A DNA stretch of 64,000 bases from Zygnema cylindricum (lineage: Eukaryota > Streptophyta > Zygnematophyceae > Zygnematales > Zygnemataceae). The DNA is taken from positions 28,217 through 92,216 of the forward strand of contig JBBHKE010002810.1 of the NCBI GenBank assembly GCA_037447655.1, in the 5' to 3' direction. This document shows, piece after piece, positions 55,060 through 64,000 of this stretch. Numbering within the stretch: the stretch's first letter is position 1; each line of letters begins with the position of its first letter. Below the pieces are notes generated by a model. The model worked only from the letters and a program-made list of their open reading frames with translations. It was not told where the DNA came from and searched no databases. A program made the position numbers and the translations under genes.

Positions 55060-55507
55060 TGAGATTCAGAAAAAAAAACCATACGATCGTTTAATTATAA
55101 AACAAGAAGCTAAGGAAAACACTTTGTGTGAGAAAATAAGTTGAATAACTGAACAAGGAAAAAAATAGATCAATTACACGACAAAATAAGCACTTAGTGC
55201 CAAGATAGCAGTAAAGAGAAATTGGAAATAATTATTCAGTTGATTGATTTATTTCAATGTCAAGCACGAGTACATTTTATATATGTGGATGAGGTAGGTA
55301 CTACGCTACTTGTGTTTCACGTAAAGGAACAAAATCTTAACTTGTAAACTACGTAATCGAATCAACGGTCACAATTCACTACGTGAAATACACTCAAAAT
55401 TTGCGATGGCTTTACTTGCCGTACACTAAACGTGACTACGTTTCACCAAAACTTGACATCTACGCAAATTATTTTTGACGTCTACTCGACCGTACATGTA
55501 CCTAACA
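55060..55507 (-). repeat. RT-E 5' LTR
   Basis: Minus strand from TGTTAGGTACATGTACGG to CTGAATCTCA. Confidence 0.85.
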
Positions 55508-55936
55508 AGACTTAGGTTGATTCATTCTCACGCAACGTTGACTAACTTTGACTTTTGGTCCTTAGCAGGAAATGGACACAAAAATCCAACACTTTCCCTA
55601 TCGATCACCATATCCCACTTAGTCTTCCCCTCCTTCCCCCTCTCCCTCTCTCTTTCATTCTACCTCTCCCTCCTCTTCACGTTATGTACCCTCATCCCGT
55701 TGTTTTTTTCCATTACCTGAGGTACGCCGGTTGTGTTTTGATTGTATTTTTTTAGTATCCCTTTTTTAATCGCGTACGTTCTTGTATTATGGTTTTGACA
55801 ATAACGTTTTCAAATATGCGTTCTTCTTATGCTATATTTTTGTCTTGATCCATAATTGATTTCATGTCCTTTCGAAAATAATAGCTTACTTTGATTTATG
55901 ATTGTCGTTGATTTAGAGACGAGGCATCCTCGTCCC
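55508..55936. other. Gene-free flank with a CT-rich patch
   Basis: A CCCTCTCCCTCTCTCTT patch lies at 55625-55680. No acceptor-exon pair was recognised after it, unlike the other CT tracts. Confidence 0.45.
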
Positions 55937-55993
55937 TACACCGTGAATCGCTATTAGTGTTAATATTTTTTTTGTCACTTAATACATGTTTTC

Positions 55994-57877
55994 TGTCGTG
56001 CATGAGAGAGAAGCAAGGAAATCATGCATCATAACCAGCAAAGTCATGCTTACCAACATATTATACAAACGAAGACGAACCACTAGGCTCTCGGGTCTTC
56101 AACGTATTCTTTACAAGAGTTATCTCATAGGAAAGCAACGAAGCAAAATAAACACTTACCAACCAAACGAATAAATTCTGATTTGGTAAAAAGGGCACAT
56201 TTACAATACAACCGAAATGCCACACAAACAAATGCACTCAAACAAACCGTCCAGCTGTCCGAAGAACGGCACAGCCCAACACAAGATGCCACGCCTCAAG
56301 CCTCCACTCCACCAATCGCCAAAAAGACAAATTTGGAGGGAAACCTTCCGGATTTGGCCGAAGCCGTGTGGATTAAAAACGAGGCAGAACACAAGGAGAG
56401 AAAAATCCGTACGCTAACTAGCATCTATCACTAGCTAACCCCTCCCTATCTAAGGGTACGTCCCTATGTATTAAAGTATCGACTTTAATCGTCGTTTTCA
56501 CCCAAAACGCAGTTCCGTACGAGAAATACTCTAGCTGTACAAAAAAATCAATTCTTTAAAAGTACAGAAAACTTCAAGTCGATACTTTGAATGTACTTCA
56601 TGTTTGTCGTCATATGAACGCATTTTGGCGTTTTCCTTTTTTCGACCCCCGGGCAAGAGAATCCAGCCCGTCAAAAAACTTCATCAAAAATCACCTCGCG
56701 ATCTGATTTTAGGGAAAGTACCACCCAAACAACGAATGAAAGATGACCCACGCACGCGCCACACGAGTGAGAAAATTTTAGGACGAGGGGGAGTACTCGC
56801 TATTTTTCTCCCTGCCCCTCACCTGCATGTACGGAAAAGACGAGGATGTACGGAAAAAAAAATCTGCAGGGGTCTCGGACCTCCAATTTCATTCATGGGT
56901 CCTCGGTAGAATTTTGCATCGTCGTCGCCTCTCCCCTCTCCCTCTCACACTATCACTTTTATCTCACACTTTTTAGAATGAGGCACGACAAAACTGGTAT
57001 GAAATGAAAGATATTTGAAAAATAATTCTTTTGACTACTTTTATGTATATTTTTATGGCAAGTAGAGCGAAAAAAGTAGAGAAAACGAAATCGGGTATCC
57101 ATGGCCGAAAGTTCTTGAATCTGTGACGTCACAATGTTACAAAACCCTAAACATCTGCCATGTCACAAAATTACAAAAATGTAGCCGTCTACAACTGTCG
57201 TTGTTTTTGTCGGCGTCACCAATTTAGTAGTCGTCGTCAACCGTCACAAAGTTGTACCTACGTCTACAACCGTCACATGTCAAAGCTCCGATTTCATTTT
57301 CGCACATAGGGACGCTTTTCAAAGTAGTACGGAACACTTCACTACAGTCCAAATTACTTTTTCAAAGTATCGCTTACATGGGGAGGTACCCTAAGTGTGT
57401 GCGTGAACCTACGTGGGTTCACGACTTAAATGCGCACCAATGAGAAAGCGCCAACGAAACGTCCATCGTACATGTCATTCGTACGTCGCGAAAGTCCACT
57501 TGAAGTGAAAAAATACCAGCGAAATCGAAGGTACAGGTGAAACCGAAAGTACATAGGAAACGCAAGGTACAAATGAAATCCACGATCGTACTCCAAAATC
57601 CTACGAAATGAAACGAAACAGAAGTACGCACGAAATTAGTACATATTCAATCAGACGTGTACGCGAATCGCGTACACGTCACAAATAAGTGAACCGGCGC
57701 GAAATCGCACGTGCGAATGAAACTCATACATGCGTGCCAAAATATTGTGCGTGCGTGCATGATGTCGTGCGCGCGCGTCGAATATCGCGCGCGCGTGCAC
57801 AATATCGTGTGCGCGTGCGAAATATCATCCGCCTATACAAAACATCCCGCGTGTAGCCGATACCATGCGGCATGACA
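55994..57877. mobile_element. X2: TG...CA element (1884 bp) with 4-bp flanks TTTC
   Basis: Same ends as X1 (TGTCGTGCATG / CGGCATGACA). TTTC stands at 55990-55993 and 57878-57881. Removing X2 and one TTTC restores the M1 sequence ACATGTTTTCTCCGTACAC, which proves it is an insertion. Small frames (for example 56183-56434 and 56604-56909) show no family motif. A solo LTR or non-autonomous LTR element is the likeliest reading. Confidence 0.65.
57730..57845. repeat. Alternating purine-pyrimidine repeat (GCGCGTGC / AATATCG units)
   Basis: About five imperfect units of 18-23 bases alternate AAATATCG-like words with GTGCGTGCGTGC or GCGCGCGCGT runs inside X2. Such sequence favours left-handed DNA. 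Confidence 0.7.
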
Positions 57878-58538
57878 TTTCTCCGTACACACATGTCGGA
57901 TTGTGAATCTGACGGTGGCGATTGAAAGGTAAGATTCTCATTTCCGATTGGCGGTCTCAAATTGAAAATCGGACAAGTGTGTACGGAAAAAATATGTTTT
58001 AAGTGGCGACAAAATTATTAATACTAATTGTGATACACTCATGTTACATATACATATTTTTGATCCCTCTCTTTTGCCCTCTCTTATTTTCTATGTTTTT
58101 TTGTCCGTCTTTAACCCACAAGCTCACAGACACTTATATACATATGGTTTTAAGCCACATCTCTCTCACTTTTTTTCAAACAATTATCTGAAAATAAATA
58201 TGAGGGTATTCCAAAAATAGAAGATATGACAAAAGAGTTGACTTGCAACAAAAAAAACTTTAGAAATTGGGTATGCCCTAACAAATAAAGGTCTTTAAAA
58301 CATTGAGATTGTAGTGATCATTATGATAAACAATGTCATAACAACTATGAATATATAGGTTATTTCATCAAATCCACCCCTCTACACTAAAATTATTAGA
58401 AAATATCACAACCGAATCCAAACATCTATTTTAAATCGTTTTGTTTTATTCCGTCCTCGTTGTCCTATTTATTCCTATATTGTTTTTTGTCTATGCTTTG
58501 GTGATGATTTAGTTTTCGTCGGCATCCATGTTTTTTTC

Positions 58539-59165
58539 CTAGTCATTGACGTCATCTTGGTAAGTGTTGGCACCTTGTATATTGTGGAGAAACTCTAATA
58601 CCCATTTACAAAGAGTTGTTATCACCTCCTTGTTAAAGTGATTCTTGTGCTTTGCAATAATACATTGCAATTGTCTTATTAGTATGTCTTCCTCCCATTT
58701 GTTGTCCCTTAGGAATAAACCACACTGTATCATTGTTTCTTTTGCATACCCCATCTTCTTCTTATCTATTAAATTATTAACACCCCAAAGTGAATCCTGT
58801 GCCGTTTGGATAAAATAGTCCTTTCCGAGGACAATAAACTACCAGACTATCCACGGGGAATAAGTTGAGCCCAATCTCTCTATTTTTTACACCCTTAATC
58901 TTCCAAATTTCTCAATTTTTTGACTAAACGTCTTTGATTTAAGGAACCCGCTGGCTGAACTAAATGTGTTGCACACGAAAAATAGAAGTGTTAAAGTTTG
59001 TTTTTAGCTTCTAAAACACGATTTAGTTTTTCTGGCATGTTGTGGCCGCCAAAATTGTCCAATAATAATATTTTTTTTTCTTTTTTTTTCAGTTTTTTTT
59101 TCTACAATTTTCTGATGCTCTTCAAGGTCCCCTTCATAAGCTCCAAATTTCCTAAGCCATTGGGG
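58539..59165 (-). pseudogene. Pogo/CENP-B-type DDE transposase relic
   Basis: From right to left: QWLRKFGAYEGDLEEHQKIV near 59160-59100; after a frame change in an A run ILLLDNFGGHNM near 59060, the second-Asp motif (LLLDN-GH); CATHLVQPAGSLNQ near 58970, matching the ATHLxQPxD block of this family; and an open stretch ending at 58539 with FIQTAQDSLWGVNNL and KETMIQCGLF, like the C-terminal helices after the third acidic residue. The last Asp of QPxD appears lost (QPAG). The order and spacing fit a DDE_1 transposase, which inserts at TA. The N-terminal DNA-binding domain and first Asp were not seen. Confidence 0.6.
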
Positions 59166-59329
59166 AATTTATCATTCCATCGTTATGACTGTGTTCAGCA
59201 AAATACACTAACAAAATAAAATAGAGGGAATAGAACCAAGTAACAATAGTTAAAAATTGAGTTGGACATGAAAAACAAAAATATGAAGGCGAGGAAAAAA
59301 AATGGTTAGTGAGCAAAAATAAAGTTAAA

Positions 59330-59600
59330 AAAAACCCTAGTAGACAAATAGAAAAAGAAAGAAAAAAACGAAGAAAAATGGAAAGAAGGAACGAAAGGAA
59401 AAAAGAGGGGGGGGGGGGAAAGAAAAAAAAAAAGAAAAAATGAGGGAAATAAAAAAAGGAAGAAAGAAAAAAAAAGAGAAAGAAGGAAACAAAGGTAGAA
59501 AAAAAAAACAAATAAAGAAGGAAATTAAAAAAAAGGAAAGAAAGAGGGAAAATAAGAAAGAACGAAAGAGGGAAAGAAAGAAAGAAAAAAACAAAGATTC
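59330..59600. repeat. Polypurine tract (GAAAGAAA-type)
   Basis: About 270 bases with almost only A and G on the plus strand, including a run of 12 G near 59407. Long open frames on both strands here are low-complexity artefacts. Confidence 0.85.
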
Positions 59601-59977
59601 TATACAAGAGGAAAGACATTTCGGATGTTTTCAAATAAATCTATTATCAAACAACTCCTATTGTGATTTGCGAAAATCAACATTGGTGATTCGATCCGAA
59701 CATTCACCAACAGTGAGTGGAACCGCCAAAGTTATGGAGTTACCTACGAAAGTGACGTCTACATATTTAACATGCTCGTCTCCGCCAAAGCATAACGTTC
59801 TCCTGTTGTCAATGTTAAACCGAATTGGGGCCTTCACGAGTATCACATTGTCGTGGCTCTTCCAGATCCCCTACAAAAACATAAGCTTCAAAAAATTGGG
59901 GTATCGAAAAACCCGGTGATGACGTTGATTTTGGTAGTCATCGACGTATAACAAAAAAATAAAAAACATCGCAAAGT
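59601..59977. other. Unassigned, weak minus-strand frame
   Basis: A minus frame at 59658-59846 (starts MILVKAPIRFNIDNRR) has normal amino-acid composition but no motif I recognise. It may be another transposon remnant. Confidence 0.25.
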
Positions 59978-60383
59978 ATGAACGGTTTTCACAATTTTTT
60001 TGGTGAGAGCGATGACGAAAACGAGGTTCTTATTACCACCGACAAAAAAACGCTCGTTAATGATGAATTGAAACATTACTTTGTTTTAAAATTAACCAGC
60101 GAGTAAAGAATGATCTTTAATATACTCGAATGGTGGAAAGTAAAATCAAGTGTACGTACGCTCGTTAATGATGAATTGAAACATTACTTTGTTTTAAAAT
60201 TAACTAGCGAGTAAAGAATGATCTTTAATATATTCGAATGGTGGAAAGTAAAATCAAGTGTACGTGCGAAAAATGGAGGATTTCCTATTCCAGCTTGGTC
60301 GCTAGATCCGTTATAGCTATTCCGGCTTCTACCACTATATCCGAATGCATTTTTTCGGTTGCACGGAATGTTGAGGATCGGCT
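59978..60383 (+). pseudogene. hAT transposase C-terminal relic (dimerisation region)
   Basis: ATG 59978 opens MNGFHNFFGESDDENEV, then NDELKHYFVLKLTSE and a stop. The next frame block has FNILEWWKVKSS and, after a further frame change, LVARSVIAIPASTTISECIF followed by SVARNVEDRL. EWW--- and (A)-----IPAS---E--FS are the hallmark of the hAT C-terminal dimerisation domain. A 108-bp (36-codon) tandem duplication repeats the NDELK...EWWKVKSS segment. Upstream catalytic parts were not found. Confidence 0.75.
60051..60266. repeat. 108-bp tandem duplication inside the hAT relic
   Basis: Two near-identical 108-bp units start CGCTCGTTAATGATGAATTG at 60051 and 60159, with three or so differences. The length is a multiple of three. 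Confidence 0.9.
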
Positions 60384-60426
60384 ATATTCAATATATTGCA
60401 TGGGCGCCAAAGTGAAAGCTTTGGAA

Positions 60427-60499
60427 TGGCCAAGCCAAGGATCGAACCCGGGACCTTGTGTTAGCCGTACACTAGCTCTCCCAACTGAGCTACCCGGCC
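60427..60499 (-). tRNA. tRNA-like sequence, 73 nt, abnormal anticodon arm
   Basis: On the minus strand it folds as a canonical cloverleaf. Acceptor GGCCGGG pairs with CTTGGCC. The D arm is GCTC-AGTTGGGA-GAGC, the T arm CCGGG-TTCGATC-CTTGG, and A the discriminator. The pol III A box (TAGCTCAGTTGG) and B box (GGTTCGATCC) are perfect. The anticodon stem AGTGT/ACACA has an A-A mismatch at its base, and the 7-base loop ACGGCTA lacks U33. The formal anticodon would be GGC (Ala), but this is not trustworthy. It is probably a tRNA pseudogene or the head of a tRNA-derived SINE. It lies 44 bases beyond the hAT relic. Confidence 0.6.
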
Positions 60500-60509
60500 G
60501 ATGTGCATG

Positions 60510-61300
60510 CAAGCGCCTGAAACCGAATATACGGCAATGAACGGCGCACTGGCGGAACCAGCATTTACTGCAATACACACGTGTGGAGTCCGAAGTGGAC
60601 AATCCTCCAACAGGGAACACTATCACAAAAAAGAGTAGCTCACTAGCGGTTTCAATTGTTAGTGATCTTTTGTGTGTTAAATCCAACCGCGACCTTTTAA
60701 ATGCATATTTTTTTTTTGTTTTCTAATATTTGTTATTTTTTTAGAAGTAGTTATATTGTACTTTTTTTCTTTAATTTTTGTGTTGTATTTCACAATTTTT
60801 GTTGTGTTTTTTTTTTTTTTAACCGGAGTGCTTATTTTCAGAAGCATATTTATAGATTTTGTGTAATTTTTGAGGTTGATAATTTGTATAATAGAGTCGA
60901 AAATAGGAAGAGGATTTCTTTGTTATGACTTGTTTAATTCTACATTTGATATTACACAGTATTTTGTTTTATTTGCCTATCATTAGCTAATTGATTTTCC
61001 ATGTGAAAAACTAAGATTTTTTTTTAAAACATACATAATAAAAACTTTACCTTTTTTGTATAGTTCATACCATAGTATCGTAGTCGAAAGAGAAAACGTC
61101 AAAAAAATGTAGCGAAAAAATCAGATGTGCAAGAGAATAAATGTTAATCTAAGAGTTACACGCAAAATTAGGAAAAAATCTCTTGAGGGAGGCGACTGTC
61201 AAGGAAAAAAAATATCCATTGAGAGAGATTGCAAAAAGACAAAATGGTAAAAAGAAGAGGTACACGAACTGTTTTTTTGCGAAGTGAGATGTACCACTAC
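60510..61300. other. No recognisable gene
   Basis: T-rich on the plus strand from about 60700, then A-rich. Only short Phe-rich frames. Confidence 0.5.
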
Positions 61301-61306
61301 ACAATA

Positions 61307-61501
61307 CACCGCTTATTGTTATTACTTATTAGTGTTAATAAGTCGCTACTATTTATAACCAAAAATCACAAAATTGAGTTAACAACGTTATTTAAAGACG
61401 TGGACTACAACCTGCCACGTCTCCTTGCATTAAATAGTATTATTAATTATAATATTTCATTAACACTATTAAATGTTTAACGCTAATAATAGCTAGCGTT
61501 G
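61307..61501. mobile_element. MITE, family M2 second copy (195 bp, TA flanks)
   Basis: Starts CACCGCTTATTG and ends AACGCTAATAATAGCTAGCG then TTG, with TA at 61305-61306 and 61502-61503. The core TTATTTAAAGACGTGGACTA and GCCACGTCTCC matches the RT-B leader copy (23526-23724), including the internal GACGTGG/CCACGTC dyad. Confidence 0.7.
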
Positions 61502-61724
61502 TAATTTTGTATTTATTTGGGTACGGGCGGGTACCGGTTGTCGCGGGAAATCGAGTTTCGGTTAAACTTTTTTTTCCGTAAACGCGTATCAGGTAACGGG
61601 TAACAATTTAGGAGCGTGACATAACTCGGTCGGACGTCGGGTACTCAGATTTAAAAAAAAAAGAAAAATTGTTGGTTTCGGGTATCTAAAATTTTGACTT
61701 TCGCGACCTCTCCCCTTAGTGGGG

Positions 61725-61884
61725 GATTAGAACTGTACCGTACGACTTTTTGTGCCTTTTATACTGTTTTCGTACGATATTTCGTATGATTTTCCGTACC
61801 ATATCGAGGCCTCTAACCGATCGATAACCGATATATTGAATATCGAACTCTCTGCGATATACTTTTACCCGATACACAACATTA
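61725..61884. mobile_element. Truncated hAT MITE related to 8193-8632
   Basis: Ends CCCGATACACAACATTA, the inverse of the 8193 terminus. Before it stand CGATAACCGATATATTG and a GTACCGTACGA... region that matches the inverted middle of the other copy. The opposite end is missing. Confidence 0.55.
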
Positions 61885-61984
61885 AATTGTTTTGCCTCCA
61901 GTGCAAAACTGGTGAAACTGGTAACTCCAAACCCTAATTTCCTGTGGATAAAGGATAGCCCCAAACGAGCAGTGACGTTTTTAC

Positions 61985-62230
61985 TTTTAAGCGTTGAAAC
62001 CTTTTGAGACCAAATCTTACGTCAGCAGGCGGAAAGTAATTCTGTCAGCAAATTTCAAACGGGGCCACGGAAAGGAATGACGTCATCAGATATGCTTTAT
62101 CTAGCCACGTCAGCATCACAATCCGACGTTTCCAAAATTCCGAACCAACCGTAGTCGAACCTATGTCGTATTGTACGGACGAATTCGGGAGTTCGGCCTA
62201 CCACAACGTATTTCCTGATTGTCGGTTGCC
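61985..62230 (+). promoter_or_regulatory. Putative promoter and leader of the GH28 gene with ACGTCA boxes
   Basis: Upstream of ATG 62231 are TTACGTCAGCA (62018), ATGACGTCATCA (62078) and CCACGTCAGCA (62105), all carrying the ACGTCA core bound by plant bZIP (TGA-type) factors. No clear TATA box is seen. The same motif family is clustered at 8840-9480. Confidence 0.4.
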
Positions 62231-63762
62231 ATGGTGACTGCCACGTGGAAGCTTCTCCTCTGTCTCTTTTTATCCACGTGGACGGCTGTTGCAGCGGAGC
62301 GTGTTTGCCACGTGGCGGATTTCGGTGCCGTAGGAGACGGTTCTGAATATGACACGTCATCACTGCAAGCAGCCATTGACACGTGTCAGGGCGGCGGCCG
62401 TGTGGTGGTTCACTCAGGCGGAAGATTTTTGACAGGTGGCATTCTTTTTGTCGCATTGTAAAATGGTTTTTTGTCGATTGTGGAAAAAACGAAACGACTA
62501 AGCATAGACGCATTAATTACGGAAAACTTGACAGCTGTTTGTTTATGCATTTAGTTATTATTTGTTTTATTTGTAGTTTTATTTATTTATTTTATGTATT
62601 TCTTTTTGATTTTTTTTTCTAATTTTATTTTTTTCTATGAGGGAGAGAGGCAAATGAGTTTTTGACGTTAATATCAATACATTTTTTAAATTCCTTTTTT
62701 TTTTTTTTTTTTTTAATCTCAAATTCTGTATGTAATTGTGAGCTTGAACATTTGACTCCTAAATTCTACCCTAAATAGAGTGGATTGGAGAAACCTCCAA
62801 AATGAACTGAACTCAATAATAATGAAATGATAAAAATAATTATAAAATATGTTTTCAGTTCTTTAATGTAACACAAAATTCTGAATGCTGAGTAATAAGT
62901 TCTGAAATTTGAGTTTGAAAACCTATTTATCCAAATTTTAATATCTTTTGCTGAAACCTTTTTCGCAAATTTTCTCCAAAAATTTTAAGCCTTCACCAGT
63001 AGGCAATATAAATATTTTAATTCTTAAAAAATTTCACCCTGAACCCTAAACAACGAAGCCTCATTTTTTTTTTTTTTTTTCTTTTCTCTTTCATTGGTAC
63101 TCTCCAAAAAAAAATTGTACTTTTTTATTTTATTCTCTTTTCTCTTTCATTTGTCTCTCCATTCTTTTTTTTGTACTTTTTTGTTTTTTTATACAATTTG
63201 TACTTTTGGTTCTATTCCACATTTGTTGTCGTTTTATCGACCAAAAATACATCCTCGTAACCTCCATTCATTTCTACAGATCGAAAACAGTTTCTCCTTT
63301 CTTTCTATTATGTAAAATAATCTTAAGTCATTCCTCCTGTCTTCTTTTCCTTATTTTTCTTTTCTTATTTTGTCTTTTTCTTATATTGTCCTTTTCTTGT
63401 TTTGTCCCTTTTATCACCACATCAGCGACATTGTACCTCCGTTCGAACTTAATCCTCGAAATCGAAAAAAACGCGACGATTTACGGAGGATCCGTTATAA
63501 CGGACTTTCCATGGTCCCGAGACCGATGGTACACTATCTTAGGAGAACGTGTTACAAATGTCACAATAATGGGCGAAGGGACGATCAACGGGCAGGCCCA
63601 AAAATTTGTTGTCGAATACAAACCTGAAAAAAATTTGATGGTCAGTTGGAATGAGACAGCACAATGTTTGGGGGACGAGTGTCGACCTCGTCTTCTCGGG
63701 TTTATCGAAAGTACAAATATCAAAATTCTCGGTATTCATTTACACGAACCGGCGTATTGGTG
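62231..63762 (+). CDS. Secreted GH28 / pectin-lyase-fold enzyme (polygalacturonase-like), first two exons
   Basis: Exon 1, 62231-62435, starts ATG in the context GCCATGG. It encodes a signal peptide (MVTATWKLLLCLFLSTWTAV then AA) and the GH28 opening motif VADFGAVGDGSEYDTSSLQA with AIDTC. Exon 2, 63426-63762, continues in phase with TLYLRSNLILEIEKNATIYG, ITDFPWSRDRWY, IMGEGTINGQ and GDECRPRLLGF, and ends at EPAYWW with donor GT 63763. This is the parallel beta-helix N-terminal half. The order, including SWNxT-xCLGDECRPRL, recalls a plant branch of pectin-lyase-like proteins. The catalytic NTD, DD and G-GH motifs would lie beyond the window. Likely role: cell-wall pectin cleavage outside the cell. 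The intron of 990 bp is T-rich. Confidence 0.85.
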
Positions 63763-63958
63763 GTTTGTTTTTGAACCTAGATTCGAACCTCTTTTTTTGT
63801 TATCCCTTCAATTCACTGTGTTTTTTGCCCTTTTTTTGTGTTTTTAGACCTTTTTTACGCCAATTTAACCACTTCTTTGCTGTTTTTTCTACAGTTTCTT
63901 TGGCTCCTTGGGTAAATGGCACAGGTTTGGGATTAAACTTATCAATTTCACTCCAAAA

Positions 63959-63961
<3 letters not shown>

Positions 63962-64000
<39 letters not shown>
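63962..64000. repeat. (CA)n microsatellite running off the window
   Basis: Pure AC repeat for at least 39 bases, in the intron after exon 2 of the GH28 gene. Confidence 0.95.

Larger units (their letters stand above)
38640..55507 (-). mobile_element. RT-E: outermost Ty1/copia element, carrying nested RT-F and RT-D
   Basis: The LTRs at 38640-39094 and 55060-55507 match along their whole length (for example CTTAGTGCCAAGATAGCAGT in the right copy). The primer site is at 55045-55056, the gag N-terminus at 54877-55020 and gag C-terminus to RT at 39120-42220. RT-F lies between the two gag halves. The coding region stops shortly after the RT catalytic motif and the 3' LTR follows, so RNase H is deleted. 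No convincing target duplication remains. Confidence 0.85.
55939..58040. mobile_element. MITE, family M1 copy 2, interrupted by X2
   Basis: The left arm 55939-55993 starts CACCGTGAATCGCTATTAGT and continues with GTCACTTAATACATG. The right part 57878-58040 has TCTCCGTACACACATGTCGG, the middle CGATTGGCGGTCTCAAAT, and the inverted arm ending in GATACAC. Together they match the copy at 13436-13652 once X2 is removed. A TA stands before the left end. The right terminal bases are diverged. Confidence 0.7.

Noticed and set aside
58003-58191. 62-aa plus-strand frame
   Set aside because: Low-complexity Phe/Leu/Ile; it overlaps the MITE end and has no motif.
59152-59634. Minus-strand 160-aa frame, very Phe-rich
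   Set aside because: It is the complement of the polypurine tract. It looks membrane-like only because TTT/TTC codons give Phe.
60285-60686. Minus-strand 133-aa frame with SSVGRASVRLTQ
   Set aside because: This is the typical artefact of translating a tRNA sequence; the tRNA-like cloverleaf explains it.
63763-64000. Third exon of the GH28 gene after TTTTTTCTACAG near 63892
   Set aside because: The sequence after this acceptor does not continue the expected HxVRC-N region and runs into the (CA)n repeat.

Overview
The window looks like nuclear DNA of a green plant or streptophyte alga. Three split host genes resemble plant families, with GT-AG introns of about 0.25 to 1.35 kb. AAACCCTA-type motifs occur, and the repeats are dominated by Ty1/copia LTR retrotransposons. 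I cannot name the species.

Layout. 1-5551: six exons of a RING-TPR protein, plus strand, both ends missing. 5552-10800: mostly gene-free, with a precise hAT-type MITE (8193-8632) and a cluster of TGACGTCAGCA-type repeats. 10804-12118: last two exons of a histidine-phosphatase (phosphoglycerate-mutase-like) gene. 13.4-21 kb: a MITE, an LTR-like block, a decayed copia relic (RT-A), a TG...CA element (X1) and a 23-bp satellite. 21.8-31.1 kb: a tandem duplication of about 1.5 kb whose first copy alone carries a copia element (RT-B, TSD TAAAC). 31.4-37.3 kb: a second copia element (RT-C, minus strand, TSD GAAAT). 38.6-55.5 kb: a three-level nest on the minus strand, with RT-D (TSD CAACC, LTRs about 98% identical by eye) inside RT-F inside the gag of RT-E. 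55.9-61.9 kb: DNA-transposon territory, with TA-flanked MITEs, one interrupted by a second X element, a pogo-type DDE transposase relic, a hAT transposase tail, a tRNA-like sequence and a hAT MITE fragment. 62231-63762: first two exons of a secreted GH28/pectin-lyase-fold enzyme, running off the right edge.

Main observations. (1) RT-D has, directly next to its 5' LTR, a 15-nt site matching the anticodon arm of plant initiator tRNA-Met rather than its 3' end: a half-tRNA primer site of the kind known from Drosophila copia and yeast Ty5. RT-F has a decayed version, and in both the gag frame opens inside the LTR and runs through the primer site. RT-B, RT-C and RT-E use the usual 3'-end site. (2) Long pyrimidine microsatellites sit just upstream of several host splice acceptors. 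(3) Short tandem duplications of 12-108 bp are unusually common, three of them with a 31-bp period.

All calls were made by eye. Homology statements rest on remembered family motifs, not on searches.
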